From Blasia pusilla (taxonomy: Eukaryota > Marchantiophyta > Marchantiopsida > Blasiales), in contig CM114272.1 of the NCBI GenBank assembly GCA_050084515.1, positions 15,996,001 through 16,060,000 of the forward strand: a DNA stretch of 64,000 nt, written 5' to 3'. Numbering within the stretch: the stretch's first letter is position 1; every line of letters begins with the position of its first letter. The notes under the pieces were generated by a model. The model worked only from the letters and a program-made list of their open reading frames with translations. It was not told the DNA's origin and searched no databases. This document shows, one piece after another, positions 1-10,080 of this stretch. The position numbers and the translations under genes are program-made.

Positions 1-1
1 C

Positions 2-1012
2 GAGGGTCTCGGAGCGGACATCACGGAAACCTGGAAAAGGATACTGGAGGCCTTTCTTCATGAGTTTTGTGACCTGGAGTTCGAGGACAGGCTTCTTACA
101 AAGCTTCGCGACCTGAAATGTAAAAAGAAGGAAACTCTCAGGGAAGCAAAGGTTTCGAAGCCTTGTGAATAAACTTGAACACACTACTACCTCACAATTG
201 GTAGATTGGTTTGTGTCGGGACTGTCCAAAGAAATGGACCGGTATTGCCGACGACGCCAACGAGATTCCCTGGAAGCAGTCATAGCCTCCGCAGAGACGT
301 ATGAGGCCTCAGAGAAGTCCCGTAAAACACAAAGACGGTATCACCAACGACGAGGTTCTTCGCAAACTAGTGCTTCGTTGGAGGACGAAGCATCTTCCAT
401 AGACACGGAATCCTCTATGGGGGACATTTCGGAGTCCTCGGACTCTAGAAAAGATTTAAAATCTAAACGGAAAAGAAAAAGTACGCGCCACCACTCTCCC
501 AAGCACCGAAGGAAAACCCGACCAACAAAGCACCTTCCCCAGCAGTCGAAAAGTCCAGTGAGGGGGACAGCGAGGAAGGTAGGCAAGTCTGCCATTGAAG
601 AGCTAAGTAAGCAAATGGCGGAATTGAAGGTACATCTAGCGGCCTAGAAGGATCCTAGAAGATGACCAGGTCTAATGAGGCCCAACATCTGGTGCAGTAC
701 TTGCCGAATCCAAGGGCATACTGCTCAGGAATATCATACTCAGAGAGATTTACGTTGGATCCAAGAAGATCCAATTATAGAAGAAGGGTGGTTTGAACCC
801 AAACAGTGAGAAGGGTGCTATGAAATCCAAGCTGTGCCACCACCTAATCTCGGACGAAGTTGGATCACCCGATATGTGCCTCCAGAATATGGGGAACAGA
901 GACCCCTAAGACAGATTATGGGCATGGCAGCCTTCATGCCACCCATAAAAAGGAATTGTTGTTATAATTGCGGGGCAGCTGACCATTGGGCTAATAGTTG
1001 TGGGTATCACAC
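2..1012 (+). pseudogene. LTR-retrotransposon gag relic with zinc knuckle (plus strand)
   Basis: This is a decayed gag gene of an LTR retrotransposon, cut at the window edge. From base 2 one frame reads a helical retrotransposon-gag segment (ITETWKRILEAFLHEF, then a Lys-rich stretch). Near base 150 the frame slips, and the next frame continues with RSLVNKLEH and VDWFVSGLSKEMDRYCRR, which is the usual gag pattern before a basic Ser/Arg/Lys-rich tail (about 300-640). Further on, at about 955-1000, a CX2CX4HX4C zinc knuckle (CYNCGAADHWANSC) is intact. At least one frameshift and several stops separate these blocks, so it is not functional. It belongs to a different family from the minus-strand gag that begins just downstream, and it ends abruptly near 1012. 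Superfamily (Ty3 or other) is uncertain because no pol is present. Confidence 0.7.
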
Positions 1013-1136
1013 TACCACTTTCCTTGACCATCTTGCACTCAAAACACTTAGCCATCTCAAAGACATCATTAACATATGTGAGGTGCTTAGTATGAGTATC
1101 ACATCCCTCACGTGTTTGGAAAAATCTTATTCCTAT
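906..1136 (-). pseudogene. gypsy gag fragment, distal half, split by the copia insertion
   Basis: Read on the minus strand, this stretch encodes IGIRFFQTREGCDTH followed by VNDVFEMAKCFECKMVKES. That aligns with the gag of the large gypsy element at 36.5 kb, where the matching residues are LTHVFALSEKIELNMVKER. It is the direct continuation of the gag fragment at 6667-7330: the two halves sit on either side of the copia element and rejoin in the right order and orientation once it is removed. This makes it a third locus of the methyltransferase-bearing gypsy family in this window, though only gag survives. The match fades toward 906, where the plus-strand gag relic abuts it. Confidence 0.6.
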
Positions 1137-1449
1137 TGAAGATTGACTTAGAATCAATCTCATCAGACATTCGAACTGCTATATTTGGTACTCACACAAA
1201 GTAGGAAAGCTTGATCTTGGTTAGTCAGTTAAGGGAAATTATCTTAACTAGGGTTAGTTAATCATAATTAGTCTAACTCAAGACTATGGTTAGGATTAGG
1301 GTTAGGATTGCTTGTACATACCCTATAAAATTGAGAAGGGGACCAACCTCCACTCATTCTCTCATTGCAACATATTCTTCTCAATGATGATGTGTGAGTG
1401 TGAGTCATTTTCCACCAATTATGCTTCTTTAATAGTTTTCTATATAATA
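1137..1449 (+). repeat. copia 5' LTR
   Basis: It matches 6349-6666 over its whole length (shared blocks such as ctgctatatttggtac and aattagtctaact). It contains a degenerate run of TTAGG-like units near 1283-1308 and a possible TATA-like box (cctataaaattgagaagg) near 1321. The exact 3' boundary is uncertain by a few bases because the last bases differ from the 3' LTR. The primer-binding-like sequence begins at about 1450. Confidence 0.8.
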
Positions 1450-1955
1450 TCGGAGCGATAGGAGAACATCACTTGAGATTCTTCATATTTCACGAGAGAA
1501 GAGAGGCAAAAGAAGGTATAATTTCAGTTTGAGAGAAGGAAATTTCATTGAGAGCTCAATGGCACAAGATTTCAAATGGAGCTGTGACGGTAACAAAACT
1601 TTGGAGGCATTTTTTTAGGGCTTTCCTTGTCAATTTAGCAATCTGGGTCTGCAGCGGTCCAAACGACACCAAAGGTTGATTCTGACCGTCTTATAGAGCT
1701 CGTCAAGCTCTTCCCAACACATCCAAAATTGCTCAATTTTAACATTATGAGCTCTTACAATTTCAGTGTAGGAAAGTGCAATTAGTGAAGGAAAGTTGTT
1801 AAGTTTGCTCTCTACAAGCCAATTTCAACAAGTTCTGCCATACAATTGATCAATTTTGGAAATTTTTAGGTGAATTTCTATTTAGGAGTGGCCTATGCTT
1901 CAATTGGAATAATGGAGAGCTTCAAATTACATATTTGTGAGTAAAATCATTCTTC

Positions 1956-2860
1956 TTGGTGTATTCCTCAACAACAATCAGAAGTGAGAAGTTAGACAAG
2001 CAGAACTACAATGTCTGGAAGTTTCGAATGAAAAAATTTATCATGGGTCAAGAACTCTGGGAGTTGGTTATAGGTGATAGGGGCAAGCCAAAAGATGACT
2101 CAACAAACTTGAATGTTTGCACTTGGAACAAATGGGCAAGACAAGTAATCCAACATTTCAATAACGATCAGTTTGCCAATGATAGGTCACATTCAAGATG
2201 TTGATATTCCGAAGGAGATGTGGGATGCATTGGAAAAGTTGTTACTGACATCTACTAAGGCTAAAAACTTCAATTGAAACAACAATTGAAAAGGATCATA
2301 GAGGATCAATGCCTATGTTTTGAGTATTAGACATATTGTTGATCAGTTGAATAGCATTAGAGTGATAGTAGAAGATAATGATGTGATTTCTTCACTCTTC
2401 AAGGCCTTCCAAAGGATTACAAGTCCTTTGAGACCTCTATCTTTGTGAGAGAGAAATATCCAACCTTTCAAGAGTTAGTCCCATTGTTAATCAATAAGAA
2501 GATGCGCCTAGTACGCATTAGTAGCTCGTCTAGTATGCAAGAGAATGTGCTATTTGCAGGTAATGGATCAATAGAGGCAGATGTCGTGGTAAAGGCTTCC
2601 GTGGTCGTGGTGGATATCAAGCATATGGAGGAAGAGGCGCTCAACACAACGTCACTCAATCAACTACGAATCAGTATCAAACACAATCATAAGGTGGTGA
2701 TGGTGGAAACCGTTGGGATCCAGGTCAATAAAAGAGGATCCTTCGATCTTGCAATTATTCTGGGATAAATGGTCACTATGCAAAGTTTTGCTTCAAGAAG
2801 AAAACGGGAGCCTTACAACAAACAAAACTATGTGGAGCAACAACACACTAGAAGAAATCC
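1956..2860 (+). pseudogene. copia gag relic
   Basis: The first ORF (1956-2204) carries the copia gag N-terminal pattern LDKQNYNVWKFRMKKFI followed by LWELVIG, as in UBN2/DUF4219-type gag. After frameshifts, a Gly/Arg-rich RGRGGYQAYGGRG segment (about 2580-2640) leads to a zinc knuckle with its second Cys changed to Ser (CNYSGINGHYAKFC, about 2750-2795). Several stops and frame changes break the gene. Confidence 0.7.
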
Positions 2861-3079
2861 TTAGTTTTATGACTAGGTTTCATGACTCATATGAGTCATA
2901 TATCCCCATGAATAATTAGAAATGACTAGTTACTAGTATAGATACAAAAGCCAAGTGATATCTCCCAAATAATTTGAATGACCAGCATGGTTTGTTGACA
3001 TGGCATGAAAATATAAGTCATATTAACATGACTGCCATATCATATAGATGATGTGGCAAGTGATTTGATGAGATGGACT

Positions 3080-3470
3080 AAATGACAAAAAAATTTCGTC
3101 CAACCATAGACCCCATCCTCCATCTTTCTATGCATTCCTCTATCCATTATTTCCGTCTATGTGCCGCACCCTCTATCTGTTACATCCATCTATATGCCGC
3201 ACCTTGTATCCGAATTTCTTCCATATTCTATCCGTCCATTCTTACTCCATCCATTCACCTCATCCATCCATGCACTCCACCCTCCATCCGTCCATCAACT
3301 CCTTCTCCATCCACATTCCATCCATTGATCCTATCCGTCAATCCCATCCATCAATTCTTCTCCCTCCAAACTCCATCCATCAAACTTGCTCCATCCGTTA
3401 ATCCCATGCTTCCATGCATTCCATCCCCCATCTATTTATGAACTTCGTCTCCATCCATCCATCGCCTCAC
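3080..3470 (+). repeat. degenerate CATC/ATCC simple-sequence tract
   Basis: For nearly 400 bp the plus strand is dominated by irregular catcc, catt and ctcc units. The 80-119 aa open frames here are Ser/Pro/His/Ile-rich artefacts of the repeat. It sits where copia integrase should be. From 3500 to 4890 the sequence is AT-rich with no recognisable coding. A tRNA-like B-box stretch lies at about 3500-3580 on the minus strand. Confidence 0.7.
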
Positions 3471-4899
3471 CTTATATTCATTATCTTGGTTTGCAAAAAA
3501 TATGTCACGGGCAAGATTCGAACTTGCACCATTTGGCCAATAGTGGAGTCTTCTACCACAAACGACACTTGAGACATTTTCCTTTAAAGTCCTCTATTTC
3601 TTCCTTCCTTTTTGATCCTTCTCTCCAAAAAAAGGAATGCATAAATCATGCATTAATGTCATGCATTTATGTCACAATATGTACTTGGGTTTCTAGAACC
3701 AGACCAAAAATAAAATCTCAAAATAACCATCCATAGAGGGAATTAAGAATCACAAAACTTAAAGTTTGGTTTCCCAATTCTTGTCTCACCATGGAAGAGT
3801 AAATAGACGATCTGAATCGTTCAAGTGAGAGGAGGTCTTCCCAACATTAAGTCCTCTAACTTTTAGTTCAATCCAATAATGGGAAAAAATGTTGTTTTAA
3901 GATGAATATGAAAATGCTAAAAATATTTAAAATATTTCCACTTAAAGTTCTCCTCTTCCTCTTTGTATTGTCTCCTGTTTCTTTTACCTTTCTCTCCAAC
4001 CAAGAGTTCATAAATCATGCCACTTGGTCACAATATGCAATGCGGTTCTAGGATCAATTCAAGGCCAAAATGAAAATATTGAAATGATTGTCTAAGGAGG
4101 GAGTTAAAAATGATAAATCCTAAATATATTCTCCGAATTATGATTTCATCATAAAAGATTAAATGAAAGATTTGATCTCATGAAGTGGTAGAGGATCTTA
4201 CCAAAATCCACTCCCCCAAGTTTCAATTCAATCCACAAACTAATGATGTTTCAAGATGAAGAAAATACATAGAAAAATCAATGTCCTTTTAAAGACAATG
4301 ACCATTATCGTTATTGGTCTTCCTCATTTATTGGCCCATCACTCAAACTAACTTAAACACACTAAATAATATAAACATTCACATATGTATATTTCAAGAT
4401 GAAGGTGAAATCTTAACGAGAAATATGAATGTTTTCCCACCAAATAGAATTGTAAAGGGAAAATAGATATTTTAATATATAAAAATACACAGAAATTTGT
4501 AGTGGTATTAAATTCCATATGGACATTCTTCCAAATCTTGATATAGCCACATATGGAAAGTTTATGTTGGAAAGTATCAAGGTCTTAGTGAAATAATGCC
4601 TTAATGCTTCACTACAATAATTTGCATAAAATAAATTATATCCCAAGATAAATGAGAAACATTTTATGATTAGACGATGAAATCCTTAATAACATAAGTC
4701 ATTGTTCATAACTCATAAATAATGGATGAATAAAGAGATATGACTTGTTTAGGACTGAAAGATGTTGCTAATTACTTGGATCATAAGAAAATGACTAGAT
4801 TAGTAGCGTTATTCTAAAATCAGTGACTTAACCATTTAAGTCATAATTTGAGTCATTCTTTCAGGAATTTGTTTAAAGTTTAGTCATAAAAACCATATG

Positions 4900-5990
4900 T
4901 GATCCAGACTCCTCGTTACATATCTTAAGAGGATAAGATCATACAATTATCATCGTGGTGCATGTTGATGACCTCTTGATTATTGGGAGTACTAAGGATA
5001 TGATACATCCAGTCAAGCTAAATTTACAAGAAAAATTTGATATGAAGGATTTGGGAGAACTCAAGTACTTTCTTGGTGTTGAGTTTATCAAGGAAGGAGA
5101 GAGCATGTGATTATTACAACGATAATATCCTCTTCACATGCTTTCAAAATATGGTATGACGGCTTGTAAGCCCATCTCTACACCGTTGGACTAGAGTGTG
5201 AAGCTAAGAGTGGATGAAGGAGAGTTGCTTGCAAATTCTAATACGTACAAGCGCATGGTTGGAAGTTTGATCTATCTAACTATAACCAGGCTAGATTTGA
5301 GCTATATAGTTAGCCTAGTGAGTCAATTTATGTAAGCATCTCGAAAACCTCACCTTAATGCTGTGAGGAAGATTATGCGATATATGAAATTCTCTATTCG
5401 ATTCAAGCTTCAATTTGAACCTTCTCAGAGTTTATAATTACAGGGATTCATAGATATTGATTTGGCAGGAAGCGTATCTGATAGACACTCCACATCTAGT
5501 TATTCATTCACCTTGGAAAGCGCAGCTATAAGTTCTTGAGAGAAGCAAGCATCTCGAAAACCTCACCTTAATGCTGTGAGGAAGATTATGCGATATATGA
5601 AATTCTCTATTCGATTCAAGCTTCAATTTGAACCTTCTCAGAGTTTATAATTACAGGGATTCATAGATATTGATTGGGCAGGAAGCGTATCTGATAGACA
5701 CTCCACATCTAGTTATTCATTCACCTTGGGAAGCGCAGCTATAAGTTCTTGAGAGAAGCAAGCATCTCGAAAACCTCACCTTAATGCTGTGAGGAAGATT
5801 ATGCGATATATGAAATTCTCTATTCGATTCAAGCTTCAATTTGAACCTTCTCAGAGTTTATAATTACAAGGATTCATAGATATAGATTGGGCAGGAAGCG
5901 TATCTGATAGACACTCCACATCTAGTTATTCATTCACCTTGGGAAGCGCAGCTATAAGTTCTTGAGAGAAGCAACCCATAGTTTCTTTAT
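4900..5990 (+). pseudogene. copia reverse transcriptase C-terminus and RNase H relic
   Basis: The RT catalytic block is seen at about 4957-4990 as VHVDDLLIIGS (usually YVDD), followed by MKDLGELKYFLGVEF and, after stops, ACKPISTPLD and MVGSLIYLTITRLDLSY. These are hallmark copia RT segments. The RNase H segment follows (ASRKPHLNAVRKIMRYMK, then SDRHSTSSYSFTL) and is present three times as tandem 213-bp copies. At 5994-6012 the SSTEAEY-like block (SSTEAEYIGATNAA) continues. Each copy contains stops, so nothing is functional. Confidence 0.8.
5335..5973 (+). repeat. three tandem 213-bp copies inside copia RNase H
   Basis: Units at 5335-5547, 5548-5760 and 5761-5973 are almost identical, starting agcatctcgaaaacc and ending agagaagca. 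The unit is 71 codons long, so the RNase H frame is kept through all three copies. The copies differ from each other at only a few positions, for example gatttggc versus gattgggc. Confidence 0.95.
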
Positions 5991-6142
5991 CTTCAACGGA
6001 GGCTGAGTACATAGGAGCAACCAATGCAGCATGTGAGAGGATGTAGGTTCATCAATTATTTATTGAGATTGGTGTTAGTTATTTAGGACCTAGTGTAATA
6101 TATGCAAAAAATATTAGTAGCATAAAACTTTCTAATAACCTT

Positions 6143-6346
6143 GTGTTTCATGCTCGAACAAAGCTTGTTGAGGTGCACTATCATTTTATCAGGGAGAAAG
6201 TGCTTACAGGAGAAATTGATCTTGTGTTTGTAGATATAGATCAGCAAATTACTGATATGTTTACAAAGACATCGTTTAGAGATAAGTTTGAGATGTTTAC
6301 AGACCATTTAGGAGTTAGAGATATCAATATGAGCTTGAGGGGGAGT
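6143..6346 (+). pseudogene. copia pol C-terminal fragment
   Basis: The translation has HARTKLVEVHYHFIREKV, then EIDLVFVDIDQQITDMFTK and FEMFTDHLGV. This is the conserved tail of copia RNase H before the 3' LTR (HxRTKHIxxxxHFIRE and the DxFTK block). It ends at the polypurine tract just before the LTR at 6349. The terminal block itself is open, but the gene upstream is broken. Confidence 0.8.
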
Positions 6347-6348
6347 AT

Positions 6349-6666
6349 TGAAGACTTAGTTATAGTTAAGCTCATCGGACATCGGAACTGCTATATTTGG
6401 TACTTACATAAAGTAGGAAAGCTTAATCTTGGTTAATCAGTTAAGCGCAATTATCTTAACTAGGATAAGTTAATCACAATTAGTCTAACTTAAGACTATG
6501 GTTAGGATTAGAGTTAGGGTTGCTTGTACATATCCTATAAAATTGAGAAGGGAAAGAGCCTTCACTCATTCTCTCATTGCAAATTTTTTTTTCCATGGTG
6601 GTGTGTGAGTGTGAGAGTCATTTTCCACTAATTATGCTTCTTTAGCAGTTTTCTACAATTCCAACA
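6349..6666 (+). repeat. copia 3' LTR
   Basis: It begins TGAAGACTTAG right after the polypurine tract gagcttgagggggagt, ends in ccaaca, and matches the 5' LTR at 1137-1449. It is followed directly by minus-strand gypsy gag sequence, which marks the insertion point. Confidence 0.85.
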
Positions 6667-7330
6667 TCCCATACCACGCTTGTACGGCTTGAGCCTCTTT
6701 GATCCCTAAAGTGACACTAATAAACCTATGAAACCAAGTAAATGCATCTTTCAAACTCTACCCCGTGGGCCAATAGAAGTCGTGGATGCTCCACAATTTC
6801 TTGGTAGTTCCTTCATAACTCTGCAAAGAGCTCAACTATATTGTTGAACCTGGAACAAACTTAACTAGATTATGCAAATATCTAGTCTGATTCATCCCTC
6901 CCCAATCCTCACTAGTGGTAGAGGAAGTAACCTCACCTACCTCCTCGTCCTCACATGGAAATTAGTCGGTCCATAACACGTAATGTAGGTCATTGTTGAG
7001 TCTTCACTCCTCAATCTCGGGGGCAAACCTATGGAAAAACTCATGGTAATTTTCAATGAGAGCCCCCTCTAGGTGCTAGAACATATCGTTCCATGTTTGG
7101 AAGGGGTTAAACTCCCTAGAGTTCCTAGCCCTCTGTGAATCACACCAACTCCTGAACTCTATGATAAATTGGTCCAACTCTATGGTACGTAAAACTCTCG
7201 AAAACCTATGTGGTCCTCTGCTTGTTGTCCATCTCATATGTCCAAATAGTTTGTGATCTATATTACTCATAACCAAATACATCAAGGATACTCACAACAT
7301 CTGTACAAATCCCAATATCCCAAATAACTA
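6667..7330 (-). pseudogene. gypsy gag fragment, proximal half
   Basis: The minus-strand translation has VLRTIELDQFIIEFRSWCD at about 7185-7129 and, nearer the copia LTR, SVTLGIKEAQAVQAWYG. These match the gag of the element at 30-37 kb (GTIELEDFMQEFDTWCD and SVTQGVTEA-stop-AVQFWYG). This copy keeps Gln (caa) where the 37-kb copy has a TAG stop, which gives the ancestral state of that stop. Internal stops and frame changes show decay. It continues at 1136-906 on the far side of the copia element. Confidence 0.75.
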
Positions 7331-9940
7331 CACTAGAATCCCTCACACATGTAGGGTAGAGACTAGAATGGGTAACCTAAAAAGTAATGTCAGTATCGCT
7401 CCTCAACAACTACAACCTTTACCCTAACATGATTGTAAAGACAAACTCCTCCAATCACTAGGTCTTACTCCCTGATGCTAATGATACTCACACCAGCTCC
7501 TTGTTGCAGTTACAGACGTACAGTTGTCGCACCTACAATGGCAGCACAAAACGGCTACAAACAACGCGGAATTCGATGGTGGTATGGGACAATTAGCGAA
7601 ACCCCTCCTCTATCGGAAAACACACTCTGCTCCTTATGATGGTGTCGATGTGCGATCGAGACGGTGTGGTGTGGTCACGTGCGGCATGGCGTCGCAATTG
7701 GCGGAGCGTTGCGGCTACATCGGTCACATTAGAGTACCCAAAAGCGCCTATGGAAATGTATTGTACACATTACTCATTGCTCCTAACATATTCCATGCAT
7801 TGATGGGAGCAAGCGGCATCATGGCCTCCATAATCCTCTAACTTAGCCAATAGGGTAGTATGTATGTACACATCTTTGACTTACTTGTTCATTACGATAG
7901 TTTCTTTATTGTGTTCCAAGTTAAGCTTTTATACTTTGCGTCTTTGTATTCTCCTCTTGGATCTTTAATATAATAATAGTTTTTAGAGGGCTTTTTCCAT
8001 TGTACGAATCACTTTCATTCACTTTCATTATGGGTTTTCTTACTCAATAATTCACCATTGGATTTTTCCATTATACACTTTTGCGATGGATTTTCTTTCT
8101 CTCTGTATATCAAAGGCTTTTCCTATTTCAAACGATTTCTTTGTTAATCCAAATGTCTATCAACTACTCTCTAACCTAATACCATAGACTCATGCAAGAG
8201 GCCTTCACAAACATACATTGCTTGACATCATGGAAAGCCTCATCTTTCATATTATGAGGCTTTACCTTAAGGTGATGCCTTACCGTGCTACTTTTTATAT
8301 TTATTTGATTCTCTTGAGTCAAATATAAATATGCTTGTGCGAAGATCATGGCATTTTAAAATTATGAGAAGATTTTAAGAGCCTTTTTATGGAAAATACT
8401 TTTATACTTTGTAGATGAAAGTATTTTAAGGAGAGAAATTCATGAGTATTTCAAGGTATACAAGTTTTAAAAGAAAACCCTAGTTCATAATGAAATTTCA
8501 ACAAGGTATATAAAAAGATAAGTCAAAATAAAGGGGAGAGAATTTTGGTACTAGTAAGTTGGGTGGTACGGCAATAACCCATCCTAATATTTAGTTACTT
8601 CCTAATGTGTTCTTGCTGATGAAATTCCATGTTCGGACTTATGAACACATGGGGATTGTATTCATGTAACATATCTTGTAGTCCTCTTAAGATCTATGGT
8701 TGAAGATCATTTGACATAAACCTTTCTTGCTTTTCCAATTCATTTTCAATATTATGAATGTATATTTGAGCAAATTATGGACGAATCCCCTAGATAGGAT
8801 GCAAAGATCCAATACAATGATAAATTCCACCTTGAATACAAAAATGTCTGGTGCCACCAACTTCCTTCCTAACTTGGGCTTTAGTAGATGTTAATTGAAG
8901 AGCACAATTATAGGCTCGAGCATGCAAAAGAAGATGAAGACTTTAAGCTCCAACACGAGAAATCAATGATTTCAAGAATGGAGGAAAACCTTTCAAGAAC
9001 AGAAGTTGTACTTTTCCATTATCACAACATATACCAAAAGGTGAGTTCCAAAACCTTGTAGTATTCACCTTTTCACACTTCCAATGTAAGGTATAGCATG
9101 AAGGGCATATTTTTATCATAGAACCAATAACATGACGATCGGTTATAAGGTTGATACTTTCTCATAATCTTAACTTTTTTATATTGCCCTCTTAAAAGTT
9201 TCAAATTCGTGCAAGATTGAGTGATTTATTGACTTTTGGAAATATCTCAATATTATCCATTGGTGACTAAAATTTCTTAGATGGGAGGTCTAATCGAGGG
9301 TTTAATCCACGAGATATAGAACATATTTGCTGAATAACTATAGGACTTACTTGTGTAGATACCTTAGAAGTATGAGTTGTGCATCCGTTGTTGATAACAT
9401 TATCATCCTGCCCAATAGATATTTTGTCGATAATACTTGGAGCATTATTAATAGGTTGCTTCTGTAATGTACATATCCTCTATAGTAGATATCATGTCTT
9501 GGTGATATGCATGTAGGTGGCTCGACCATGGGTAATGTTGAATAACTTTTGGAAAAAACATTGCGTCTTCCATCCTCAAGAAGAATGAATTCTTTATCAA
9601 TAAATTTTGGTGTAGTATGTAATTGGAAATCATCATCGGGAATCTCATGAGTCAAAGGCCAGAGCAAAGAGAGTCAGAATTAGACTTTCTAACTTAGTCA
9701 CTGACAAAAGAAGTTCATGAAATATGAAATATAGTAAGAGATGAAAACATGCCTTGCAATAGTATTCAAAGTGCTCCTTGTAACATCTTCCATCATAGTA
9801 GGTGGAGCAAAAGAAATGGATTGAAAAATTGAGGTAGAAGAATCATGTCTTTCTTGAAGCGCTTTCCTTTTCTTGTTATGCTCTCTATAGACTCTTAATT
9901 TTTCTTTCTTAAGTGCACCCATCCCTTACCCTTGTACACA
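7331..9940. other. AT-rich intergenic stretch, no gene recognised
   Basis: Short open frames occur (plus 7524-7841; minus 9667-9347 and 9922-9698, the last Lys/Arg-rich at its start), but none shows a domain I recognise. The part nearest 7.3 kb may be the leader of the gypsy copy whose gag lies at 6667-7330. I see no tRNA, clear promoter or repeat array here. Confidence 0.4.
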
Positions 9941-9959
9941 TCAGTGAGCGGCCTTGAGT

Positions 9960-10080
9960 GTGCTTGCCTTCAATTTGGTTGGCTTGAGATCAACCCCCAA
10001 CCAAATTCCCCAAATCAAATTGAAGGCAACCAAATTTGGTTAGGGGATAAGGGTCTATCTCCCTTATCCCCTAACCTGCG
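9960..10080. repeat. nested palindromes with a perfect 16-bp hairpin
   Basis: At 10038-10076 the arm ggttaggggataaggg is followed by a 7-nt loop (tctatct) and its exact complement. Just upstream, gccttcaatttggttgg near 9967 is mirrored by aaattgaaggc and ccaaccaaatt segments at about 10000-10027. The nested symmetry suggests a small foldback element or MITE terminus rather than a gene terminator. Confidence 0.8.

Larger units (their letters stand above)
1137..6666 (+). mobile_element. Ty1/copia LTR retrotransposon, degenerate, about 5.5 kb
   Basis: The element is bounded by two similar LTRs of about 315 bp (1137-1449 and 6349-6666), both starting TGAAGA. The 3' LTR follows a purine-rich tract (gagcttgagggggagt) and the 5' LTR is followed by a primer-binding-like site (tatcggagcg, the tRNA-Met type common in plant copia elements). 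Gag, reverse transcriptase and RNase H relics lie in plus orientation in copia order. The flanks tcctat and tcccat look like a target-site duplication with one transition. No integrase was recognised: about 2.9-4.9 kb is unrelated simple-sequence and AT-rich DNA, probably a replacement or insertion. Many stops make it inactive. The element interrupts a minus-strand gypsy gag. Confidence 0.85.

Noticed and set aside
1283-1308. Telomere-like ttaggg/ttagg units.
   Set aside because: Short, degenerate, and repeated in the other copia LTR, so part of the LTR and not an interstitial telomere.
3502-3580. tRNA-like sequence on the minus strand with a good B box (caagttcgaatcttgcc).
   Set aside because: No acceptor stem, A box or complete cloverleaf can be drawn. 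At most a tRNA-derived SINE fragment.
5335-5973. CRISPR-like array.
   Set aside because: Units are contiguous 213-bp coding duplicates without spacers, and the genome is eukaryotic.
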